Positions 22,600-33,600 of a DNA stretch of 64,000 nt are shown here, in pieces (positions within the stretch are counted from its first letter, which is position 1; every line of letters begins with the position of its first letter). A program made the position numbers and the translations under genes. Source of the stretch: Phoronis australis (lineage: Eukaryota; Phoronida; Phoronidae); assembly GCA_002633005.1 (NCBI GenBank), contig NMRA01000149.1, positions 78,066 through 142,065 on the forward strand, read 5' to 3'. The notes beneath the pieces were generated by a model. That model was given only the letters and a program-made list of their open reading frames with translations. It ran no database searches and was not told where the DNA came from.

Positions 22600-25303
22600 C
22601 TGAAGCACTTGGCGAAAGTTCCAGATAACCAGCCGAAATCTGAGATCGCTAAAAAACGTCGTTGAAATTGTTGACTTAAAAAAATTCATGCCATACTCCG
22701 TTTTCGGAAAAATATACATACCTCTTCAATTTCTGTCCGTAAAAAATGCACCATTCAATCTCTAACTCAATTCCTTCTGCTAACGAAGAACACAGACAAT
22801 CGCATGTTTCATGATCCGATTTTTGCCAAACAATGCTGACTTCCTACTTCCATCTGCTTACTTCCTGTGTTTTTTTAAGCGCATGTTTGATGTGTGCAGA
22901 CTGCTGAGGGTGGCAAATGCACTTATTTTATGAAATTAACGGAATAGTTGTGAACCAAAGGTATTTAATGGAGAAAAACTGTTAGTAATTTAAACTTTGG
23001 AAGCCACCACAAACTTTGAAATGAATTTTTGGGGAGATATTTTCTGACTAGCTGTGGCGACTTGGGATTTTGGTGCCAAATCGAGCCCTGCATGTTTAAA
23101 TCAGTGTCAGCAAAATTTTCAAGAAAACTGTCAAAAACTGGTTTAAGTACCTTACCGCCGAGCCTAATTACAACTACTCTACAAGTTACGAAGTTATTAG
23201 GCAACAAGTAACCCCTGCCTATGTGGCATAGGCTGGCAGGGCTCCGTTAGAACAATGTAACTGCTTGGTTCCTTACTGAGTTAAGACCTTGATCTCTGGC
23301 CTCTTTAAGGACTGGCGTTACCTGAAATTTTATGAACATGGTCTGAAGAAGTGTTTAATTGTCCTTTCTAAGCCGTAGAAAGAACTGAAGCTCTTAGCCA
23401 AGAAATCACATTTATTGAGAGACAATTTAAGACCAATGTCATATGACAAGTGGCATTATATAGATTGTTAGGGTAGCTCTCCTGGTCATTTGGTCATGAA
23501 ACTTATTAACATAAAATAGCGTAATAGTTTCTCAGGACACTTCCCCCATGTGACTAATTCTTATGATCTGCATACGTGAGCACTCACTGTTGTCAATTTC
23601 AGTTCTGATAATCATTAAAAAACTTGTAAACTCTCGGAAGTAATTTGGGAACTTATAGTACCTTCAATTTGCCACAGACATCAGTTTGGTTCACTAGCCG
23701 GCGCCAAATTGGAGTGTGCCCAATCAGTTTGACACAGGCATCTGTTTGGGCTGCAACGGATGGGCGCTTGCAAAATCTGGGGGTCAATAGACACTCATCT
23801 TGCTAGTTTCAGCAGCTTAGATGAATAACTACCTAATAAATGTCATTTTCTTGCTTCACTCTCTGGCTTTTATAACAAAGACAAGTCGTCCGTTGACTTG
23901 AAAACAATATGCTTACGACACATGCATGCACTATTTGCTGAAGTGTTTGCGACATCTGCTCACAAATTTGTTTTACTGATGATAAGAAACCACTGCAGTA
24001 AATTTGTTGTGATCTCTATGCAATCTTGTTAACCAAGCTCGTAAATTATTAAATCATGTCATGAAAAGTCAGTCTGCTCATTGATTTCAAAATATTGTGT
24101 TTGGGACACGTGCACACCCCATTTGCTCTATTTTTGGTTTGGTAAAGCAAGATGGGGGCAACTTCACCAAAGAAAAATTTGCTCAGTATTTCCGTTCTTT
24201 ATTGATAAAATATTCAAAACTGTTTACATGGTGCAAACACCTTTTTAGTAACTATTTGCAAATTTGTGAAAACGTAACTGTTAACAGTGGATCGAAGAAT
24301 CATTGAAAACATTAACTGGCCAGTAGATGGCATGATGTCTCATGGTGCTCAAAGCTGATGCAGGTCATTTCTTACAAATTTAACTACACTGGTAACCAAG
24401 CTAGTTTACTCAAGGAGAAGTGTCTTTATTTTTAATGACATTCTATGTCAGATTTTAGTTCCCCAATTGTTTTATCCAGATCAAACATAGTCTGAGTGGG
24501 AAGCCAATACAAATTTGCAAACACCTTTTGGTTGATCGGACTAAAAGATGAGAGAAATAAAGTTTGTCAAATAAAGCTTCATGTCATGAAAATGTACACT
24601 CTTCCTTGAGTGAATAAAACTGGTTAGCGATACTAAAAAGCTCTGTTATTCTGCTTCGTAATTTGTACAGCAATTATGTGTCTTGAGTTCCGTGAAATAG
24701 AGTGTCACCTTCTGGCCAATTTCTTCAACAATTCCTCAGTCAGCTGTTCGTCCATAAAGTTATGTACAGTTCATAGCGGGAATGGGAGGCTTTCAAGTAG
24801 CAAGCGATCATATGGGACTGGATATTAGTGACCTCTAGAGGACAAGGAGGAAATTTCATTTTTGTTTAAAACACATCACATTTAGTCGTGTGAACTGTAA
24901 CAGGTTTTTTCAAAGAAGCCAAAGTGTACCTTTGCCAACCTCTATGAGGAAGAAGTACCTCTTGGTACAGCCAGGTGGTGATAGGAGTTATTGGTCTCAT
25001 GTGATCATCTCACATTGCTTCAGTGCTGTAATGGTAAAATTAGAGGCAAGTAGGCGCCCAAAGCCCACCATATCACCTTGAGCACTGAACATAACTTATG
25101 GTGCATAGGCGCTACGTTCAAATGCCAAAAGGTGGTTGGATGTACCTACGTGCGCCTACGCCCCACTGCTGCACTGCATTGCTTCCTAAAAGTCTCCCAA
25201 TTGGATTCACTTCTTTATAAATTTTCAGTATTTTAGTGCCATGAAACTGAATTTCTGTGCAAAATTTATTCACTTTTAACTTGTGTTATTCCTAATCCTT
25301 TAG
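22600..25303. repeat. YJU2-INIP spacer with diverged dispersed repeat A
   Basis: I see no gene in this spacer. The part at about 23680-24650 shares landmarks with the transposon interior at 36880-37080. These are GCNNTGCAAAATCT followed by GTCAA and ACACTCA, then a CGACA-ATG-GCAC block followed by GCGACAT. The repeat B motif near CTTCCTTGAGT is at 24590-24655. The copies are much diverged. Confidence 0.45.
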
Positions 25304-27918
25304 AGGCAGCACATGTGTAGGAACTGCCTTGTTGGCAGTAGAAGATGGCCTTTCAAGCCCCCAGTGCAGGACAGGAACGGCAGAATAGAAAAATTTTGGA
25401 AGAACTTGAGGAGCAGAAAAAGCGACTTCGGATGCAGCAAAATCCCAACATGAGTGTTTCTTCACATGGCAACCAGTCAGTGCAAGGACAGACCACAGTG
25501 ACATCTAGTGGAAATAATGACAATCCTCACATAACTCCAGCTCAGAGGGCTGCGCTGCAACATGCCCATGCAAATTCTGTGGGTTATTTTACAACACAAG
25601 ACTCATCTTTCGGCAATCTCATTTTACCTGTCCTTCCACGGTTAGAAAAGTAAGTCAGCATGGGTCAAGACACGTTAAGGTTGACTACCAACTGCATGCT
25701 GGATTCAATCTCGGTCTTCCAGTTTATGAACATTTAGTGTATTTGTATTCACAAAGTGTTTATGACATCAACTTTGGTACGTCCAGGGCAATTATATTTT
25801 TACATAGTTACCATGTTCATGTAGTTATGATGCCAGAAAGAAGGTAAAAGTTATTGAGGATAGGAGCACTGACATTTTCAGCTTTGTGAGAATTTCCCAG
25901 AATTTCTCGGCTCTCAAATAATATTGTCAAGATGTGTTCAATAGTGTCCAGAATACTTGGCAAGCTTCTGTGCATTTGATCATGGAAATTAGAGATTGGT
26001 AGTTCAACACAATTTTGGTATCTGAGGAAGAAATGCCAGTTCAGAATACAAGCGACCTCACTTATTTTTACACCTTCGGGACAGGGAAAGGAGCGACGAC
26101 TTGTGTGAGTGACAACTTATATACAAGTTGTTGTATTGACGAATTAAGTGCAAGATACATATAGTGGCATAGCGATGATGGCCAGGTATATCAATTTCCA
26201 CGTCATCGAATTTATGATAAAAGTTTGTGGTTTGATGAAGCTTGTTTTTTTCATGATTAATGAAATCTAATTTCATTGTCAACCCTATGGAGACTGTGTT
26301 ATGAAGAGGTGAATCTTTTAAATTCTTTTTATAAAAGTGAAGTTTGGCTTTGAGTGACAGCTCTGAAACATTTCTTGTTACAACAAAGGCTACTTTGTAT
26401 TTAGTTAAGGTGTCACCATCATACTTGTGGCGAATACTATTTGAGTACAACTCCATTGGTGATGACTTACGCGAAAATGTTTGCTTTTGAGCCATGAGTT
26501 TAGCAAAAACGAATACTTACGAACAACTTAACCATGAACATTACTATGTAAATGGATGGGCTTATAATTGGGAACAAGAAAATTTAACGACTTATGTAGG
26601 CTGATGAGTTACAAGAGTTGAACAAGATTGCTTGCATTTATTAATTGAGCACCACCGGGTGGAGGATGGCCTATAGTAAATCAGCTGTTATTTTTTAAAG
26701 ACTTGGCAAAGTTGCTGGACTTAAATGTCCTGGTAATACTAATTGGGTCAGGCTGAAGTTGCATACTTTAAACTTGGATAAATCTTGTTGGCAATTGATC
26801 TTTATGTTACAGCTATCAGTGATGAGGTGTTATGATGCGAAATGAGGAAATTATGCTTATCTTCCACATTCGGAAACCAAAACCAAGGGCTCCACTGAAA
26901 AGTGTGTGACATCGGGGCCCAAGGTCTAATCTGAGACTCTACAGTCTACTTGGACTCAACCAACCACACAGCAATGTTACTCAAAGTGTGGCAATGTTTG
27001 TTTTTGAGTGAAATTTCGAGTACAGAGATTAGATTCCAGTCCCAGGGGATCATCCTCGTGAAAGTTAAGGTCGTTTCTAGTGTATTTCATTACTAAGTAT
27101 GAAACAATCAGTTTAAAAGAATGATGTACAATTGTCAAAAAAATGCATCATTTCAGATAGGAACATGGGTCTAAATACACACATGTACAGTTTGTCCCAT
27201 TTTCCAGATATTACTGTACCAAGATCTTACATTTACTTCGTTATTTCTTCACCCCACTATTTAGCATCGTGTCGACCATCAAACAGTCTAGTATTGCAGA
27301 TTCCAGTCCTAAATATCAAGGATTCTCGCATTGCAACCAAAAATTGAACGCCTTGATGGTTTTGTCTATAGTGATAACTGGATTTGCTATGGCGTGTTGC
27401 CATTGTTCATTATGCCCATACATGTAGTTCAAATCTAATGGGAAAATATGAAAGTTAAAGACTGCGAGGTAGGTCTGGGTTTCACCGATAGGACTGGGTA
27501 ATTTGGGTTTCATGGAGACTACTTTCATCTAGAAAAGTGGTAAATCAAAATGCCATCAGTCACATCTATAGCGTTGTCCAAGGAAACTAAGGGTTGATAA
27601 CCCACATCTAACTCACGTGTCCAGTCGAACTGTAAAGAACATCATTTTGGTGTGATACGAGAGTCCCATGTTATTGACGTAGTTATGAATCTGCCAGATT
27701 ACAATTTTGTGTAATGTTTCAAATAAATTAAAGGTTGTTGCTACATTTAAGGCTTTGCACTTTTAAATAACCTGGTCTACTGTTTACTCAACTGATGTGT
27801 TGTGGGTAAGTGCAGGTGCTCTTTGGAATCTTCACCATATAGTTATCCTTCTGTATTGTATTGACAATTATTTTGTTATCATTTTTGTTGTTTTAGAATA
27901 AAACAGTCAATATTTTAG
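25304..27918 (+). CDS. INIP: INIP, SOSS complex subunit C
   Basis: The ATG at 25345 (context GAAGATGG) opens a protein of about 102 residues, starting MAFQAPSAGQERQNRKIL. Its conserved C-terminal half matches INIP/SOSS-C: AAL-QHAHANSVGYFTTQDSSF and FGNLILPVLPRLE. INIP bridges INTS3 and the ssDNA-binding protein NABP1/2 in the SOSS complex, which acts in DNA double-strand-break repair and checkpoint signalling. The helical N-terminus (EELEEQKKRLRMQQ) fits the family. The 5' UTR exon probably begins at 25304 after acceptor TAATCCTTTAG. The CDS may stop at 25651-25653 (LEK, stop). It may instead splice at 25649 (GTAAGT) to 27897 after TTGTTGTTTTAG, giving LEKIKQSIF and a stop at 27916-27918. The main coding part is one exon, whereas vertebrate INIP is split by introns. 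Confidence 0.93.
25345..25653 (+). CDS. INIP: INIP main coding exon
   Basis: This is the unspliced reading frame including its TAA. The final AAG TAA overlaps the consensus donor AA|GTAAGT (exon end 25649). Confidence 0.93.
   Translation: MAFQAPSAGQERQNRKILEELEEQKKRLRMQQNPNMSVSSHGNQSVQGQTTVTSSGNNDNPHITPAQRAALQHAHANSVGYFTTQDSSFGNLILPVLPRLEK
25654..27896. other. INIP 3' UTR or intron
   Basis: Depending on donor use at 25649, this is 3' UTR or an intron ending in the strong acceptor at 27895-27896. An AATAAA at 27722-27727 could serve the unspliced form. A 145-codon open frame on the opposite strand (26058-26495) is treated separately. Confidence 0.4.
26058..26495 (-). CDS. Uncertain 145-aa open frame, no family recognised
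   Basis: This is the longest uninterrupted minus-strand frame in the window. It begins MAQKQTFSRKSSPMELYS and contains KYKVAFVVTRNVSELS and FDDVEIDIPGHHRYA. It has no signal peptide, membrane segment or recognised motif. It lies antisense within the INIP 3' region. In 64 kb of AT-rich DNA a frame this long can arise by chance, so I give it only as a candidate orphan or old transposon remnant. Confidence 0.15.
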   Translation of the reverse strand: MAQKQTFSRKSSPMELYSNSIRHKYDGDTLTKYKVAFVVTRNVSELSLKAKLHFYKKNLKDSPLHNTVSIGLTMKLDFINHEKNKLHQTTNFYHKFDDVEIDIPGHHRYATICILHLIRQYNNLYISCHSHKSSLLSLSRRCKNK

Positions 27919-30326
27919 CCAGACTGTCAAAAGGTTTCTGTGAAAGCCGCCGAACTACAGAAACAAGACACTAGATTTTACAAAACTTCATTCTGACTAC
28001 ATCAACTATTTATGGACCAATGCATAGTTAGCGTTTATGAATATGTTATTTCATCACAAAAAGAAACACATTTACAACAAGTTCAATATACACCGAGCTG
28101 ACTAGACACATTTGCAGCATTTTCTCTCAAAACTATTTACAAACCCATTTTGAATTGTGCTCTCACAGAATCGCATACACGATTTAGAGTATCATTTTGC
28201 AATCTTTGTTCAAGCTCGCTCAAAAATAGATGGAGTGACCATTAACGTAGACAAGAGTGTGTGCGCGAACTAATCTTGACTAAATCACCCAACATTCTGA
28301 CTTGAAGAACCTTTGCAGTCAAACCAAGAGCTATGCGTGCTGAACACTCAGTAAATGAAAAGCATGCCTATTTAATATACATCTCTCGTCTCTTGCATAA
28401 TCCACTAGCACCAAGTTCATATACGTCAAGTCATCCCCACCCCCTTGCCTCCCAGCCATGCAACTTGTAAACATTTGATTGGGGCACCTGTTGTAGGATT
28501 AAAAATCTTGCCAGCTTCAACAATACAAAATGACTGCGGTCAATGTCAAATTGATCAATCAAACCAATGTTCCATTGTGAATAGGAGACAAATGATGAGA
28601 CTAAATGAGCAGTGACTTTAAAGCTTATAAGCCTGTCTCCATATGAATTTTTGTGTGTGTGACAAACTAGAGTATGTAGACAGTGTTCCTCAAAAAGTCG
28701 AATACGACTTCTCTCCAGTCTGGTAAATCTAAACAAAAAATTGGACATGTGATGGAATTGCATATACAGCTTTATAGTTTGAAAAGTAAAGTTGGAATGC
28801 CTGTCTTCACATTCAGGGTCAGTTGTATAAAACTAATTATTAAGTTGTACACAACTAATCCAAAGGTGTAGACTGGGCAAAAGACCCTAGGAAAACAATT
28901 TACAGATACTGAAAGTTGGAGATATGCACTTTTACCAAAAAACGTAATGTGTCATTGTGTAAAAAACATTCTCGTTGCAAATTTACATTAACTTTCAGCA
29001 GATTTTTACAAAAGTTCCTTAAAACAAAATCAAAGGCTGAAAATAAGATTCACAACAAAAATAAAATTTGTAGATTACAAGAAAACAGATCTCATTCACA
29101 CCATAAATATTGCATTGATTTGCCTACAAAATGAGATCAAATCTTCTTCATAAAATGGCACAGTGTGCTAATACTCTGGAAATCCTATATTGCCGCAGAC
29201 AAAAACCTAAAAATACCCATTCCCATACAAACATTTTCTCACATCCATACAACAAATCAACAATAAGAAACCCAAGTTCTACATGCAGAGCTTACGGGAA
29301 AATACAAATTGCATCTTTCTGATCTGTGCAATACTGTAGACCAACCACAAAATAATTATGGAACATGTTACACAACTTGATGGTTCGTTAATATAATAGT
29401 CTAATAGTAACATCTACAACAGTTTGACTAAAAGATGGATTATGCAGAAAACACCTGTTAAAAGAACATCCACGAAATCAAAACATTTCTCTTATTTACA
29501 AACTCAAATGATCACACAGTAAACATCACAGAGACGGTCATAACATATACAAAAGCATGACTACTATACCTACCCGATTTTCTTCCTAATTTTAAGACCA
29601 CCGCATAAAATCTCCTAAACACTACTCAACAAGTGTGGGCACACCTCATTGTGCACTTGTTCTCCATTATCAAACAGTTTTTTAATGATATTAGGAATTT
29701 CTATATGGTTTCTAAAAGAATGACACAATCTTGAAGCAATCAATTACGTACTGATATGTCCCACAGATCAAAGGTCTGTAGTAAATATTCGATATAAAAC
29801 TGTAGGTTGTAGTTTTGATTTTTGCATGGCAAAGCCTTTAGTTTTGAACAGAGGATCACGCTAAAAGTGGCATACAAGAAGAACAAACAAAATGAGAAAT
29901 AACTGTTTTGAAAACAAGTTCTCTTCTCATCAGAGATAGCCCACAAACCCTGAGACAAAGTACATCACTCTCTACACTCTAGGAGAATGTCCTCTCTTGA
30001 AATGATTTGATACAAAAATCATCTTGGCACAATCACTGAGTTATAGCTACGGCTGGAATAACATGGAAGAATAAATATAGGTTTTGTATAACTACACGAA
30101 ATAAAATACGACAATATAACGATTTTCATATAAATATTAAGTTCTTTTCAATAAACTTGGGTTAAATCTAGTGAGAACTTGTGGAGAACTAAAAATATAA
30201 TCAGAGAGGTAGGATTGTCATAACATCAATAATCGCATGCAGAATAGAAATTATTTTGTTACATCGCCTGGTTATGAAATCAACAAAAATAAAATAGCTT
30301 CAGAAGCTCACAGTTAAAATCAATAT
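27919..30326. other. Convergent intergenic region between INIP and SINHCAF
   Basis: The stretch is AT-rich and has no supported gene. It must hold the 3' UTRs of both converging genes. No clear canonical poly(A) hexamer for SINHCAF was found close to its stop. Confidence 0.35.
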
Positions 30327-30642
30327 CTAGAGAGAGTCCAGTGTCGATGCTACTGCCACCTGGCACACCTCATAACTATCTTTATTCATTCGCAAATCGA
30401 TGGGCGAGGTGGGAGTTGGTGGCTGATTTTCAAAAGTGTGCTCATGGCTGGTCTGTTGGAAGTAGGCCAATGAATCTTTGCTTTGGGACGAATAAACTGT
30501 ATCGTTGCTCACTTCTTGTTCCAATGTTGGTGGTGAAACATTCTTTTTGCGATCACATCCATTGCAGGGTTTGTAAAGAGCAGCATCAATCATCAACTCA
30601 CCGTTACGCCCTTTGAACACAATCCCACAACACACCTTGGTT
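30327..30642 (-). CDS. SINHCAF: SINHCAF coding exon 4 (terminal)
   Basis: The acceptor TTTTTTTAG lies at 30643. The exon encodes TKVCCGIVFKGRNGELMID and ALYKPCNGCDRKKN, then a Ser/Thr/Pro-rich tail ending VASTLDSL. This tail is longer than in human. Confidence 0.93.
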
Positions 30643-33600
30643 CTAAAAAAATCGGAATAAAATCAGCTGTACATTTAAACAAGATTCTTTTGGATGTCAG
30701 GGAAGCAGATGACAAATGACAGACACAAAAATAAAAAAGGCCACTAGGGGGTACAATAGCGGTTTAATCAGTCTGAAAGAAGACGATTACGGTCATCTCC
30801 GTGATAACTTATTTACCAAATTTCATGAACAACCAACAAGGAACTAAGGCTAACGCAAAAAAAGCCAAAATTTACAAAAAAGACGGCAGAATAGTCAGAT
30901 TTGTCTCAAAATCAACATCTGCTATACATCAGCATCACAGCAGTGAGACATGTCCGAAATCATTGTCAGTCCTACTTTTCCCAGCAGGAACACATGCCAA
31001 TTTACGTAATTTATTCTCGGAGTAGTTTGTCTGATATAGAGGTCGATCCCAAAAACCAGAATGAAAACGATAACAATTATTAAGAAGCCTAAAACATCTC
31101 AAATCCATCCAAAATGACGTGACATGGTCTCAGACAAGAAATTGTGGAAACGCATCAATTCGGTACGTAGAGCACGATGTACTGTATTGGAGTCCCTTTT
31201 GATTGCATTTGAGAAGCCTGTTTTGAATGAGCAGCAGACAGGGCACGCCACACGTTACACTTGTTTGCGTGACTTTCCCCGTTAACCCCTTCATTTGTAA
31301 TTCTTTGCAGTATTTCACACCTGTCTTGTTCCACTGTATGTCACCAGCTTTTGCTCTGTAGTGATATTACTGCATCATTTTATTTCCTCTTGAGAATGAA
31401 ACAAGTATGTTTCAAAATATTGTGCGTCTTTTAATCATGTCACATTGTCAGTTGCTTCGCCAATGTTCGGTTGAGTGTCGAACTTTGTTCCGAGGACACG
31501 AATGGAACGGAATAGAGACTGTTAATTATGACAAGTGTCATATATTTAATCAATCTTTTATATCGGAAAACTTGTTCCCGAAGTACAGCCAGGTCTCCTT
31601 AAAAGAAATATATTTTCTAAATTTCACAAAAATCTGCCAAGGAACTCCACAGATATAGAAAAAAACTTAAAAAATGAAACTGCCACTAGGAGACATATCT
31701 GTTATCAGAGCTATCAGAAAGTAATCATCATCTATGTTATGTTCCTAAAGATACATGTGTTACTTATAACAAGAACCTTAGGAGATACAGCAGTGGCCAG
31801 GAAAAAAACTGCCACTAGAAGGCGTCACAGTAGTTGGTGCTTCCTAGAAATTAACGCCAAGCCTGCTGTTCTCAGTAGGAACACATCTGCCAGTTTTATA
31901 AAAATTCTTAGAGAGGTTTGGTGGATAGAGAAGTAGACGCCAAAAACAAGACTCGATAAGGGTTTAAATGGCCACTAGGTGATGTAGAATACGTCGAATC
32001 CACCCGAAAAGTGCTCTCGCTCCTCAGTATTTATCAAATTTCATGAAATCCATCAACGAACTTCCCAAGATACAGAGTCAAAGGTAAAAAAATAAAATTA
32101 CCACTATGGGATGCAGTGCAGTAATCATATCCATCCAAAAATTCGCTCATGCTTACCCATCCATGATAGGATCATGTCTGCATTCACAAACTCATCAACT
32201 TTGGTTAATTTAGAGGAAATGCAGTAGTGTACGCCAGACAGACGTTTGGGCCGGAATAATGGCATAATGCTCACACATATTTTGTGGGTGCATAAAAATG
32301 ACATTATTAATTATGAAATCGTGATGTCACTTTTGTGAAGTGTGACGTCAATACCCCACACCCACACCAGCGTGTACACACTGACAGACAATGATTGGGG
32401 ACTTAGAACTTTTACTTCCAGACTGTTCCCTCTTTGACAAATCTGTGGTAATTCATAACAAAGAATAGTGAACAAGTTTTGACTGGTATGGCAAACACAA
32501 AGATGATGGAAAACAAGAATCAATTTCCAAGCTTAAGTTGAGACTGCATTTCAAAAATAGGCAACCATTCACAACTTGCACACTTTGGTGGTGCGGCAAA
32601 AATGACCGTTTTGCATTATCGTTTAGGACACAATGCCTCTTTATGGCATCAATTTTAACAACACGGATGTGAAAGCTCACGTGTTCCAAACACGCAAACT
32701 CATTTGTAGTTTGTACACAACAACTCATTTTCAAGCATAATGGTGAAGTTATGCAATTAGTTAATAAACTTCAAATTGTGCTTACTCAGTCCAGTAGTTG
32801 AGATCAATGAATGAGCTGCGCCTGGGCCTGACGTTTGCTTTTTCCGCCATCTCCTCATCTGCAAACTCCAGCGATGAGTTACTGGGTGATGGACTAGGAG
32901 TGACCATGCTGCGTGTGCGAATACCTTTGTTCAAATAACCTGTAACAGAGACCAAGCACTCATTGGACTTCAGTACATCCTAGGTTAACACTTGACCTTT
33001 ATTCAATAGACATTCAGAATGACTGCATGCAGTTTGTTGGAACTCAAACAGTTCTATGCTACCTACAAGTACATCACCCCTGTAGAGAACAAGGTCTCCA
33101 ATAGAAGACACAAGAATGGGATTGCTCATTCTTTGAGAAGGGGTGAAGAAATATTTGTAATCAGTGACACTGATGGGCTCTTCGATTGTTGTAACACTTT
33201 TGTGCATGGCTGCTTTTGTTACAAACAAGACCAAGTGATACTGAAGACAGTGATTCATAAAACAACTCAATTCAACTTCCTATTTCCTATTCAACAGTAA
33301 AGAAGTTTATGAAGCATGAAAATCAAAGTATAAAATTACTTCAATTTTGAAGCCTGTGCCATACAAAATGCTAAATAAAAAATCATGACATTTCTACACA
33401 TACAATATTAAGAGCTGCTAGATGCATTTAAAACAACACTGTAATAAAAAATCTATAATTCCATAAAAATGCTGCATTACCATTATTTTCGTTGCTACGC
33501 GTAGATCCCACAAATAAATCAAAATTTTCCACAATTTCATTCACTGGCTGGGGCTTTACCACCTTTTTCTTCTTCCGAATTTTCTTGAACACTTCCACCT

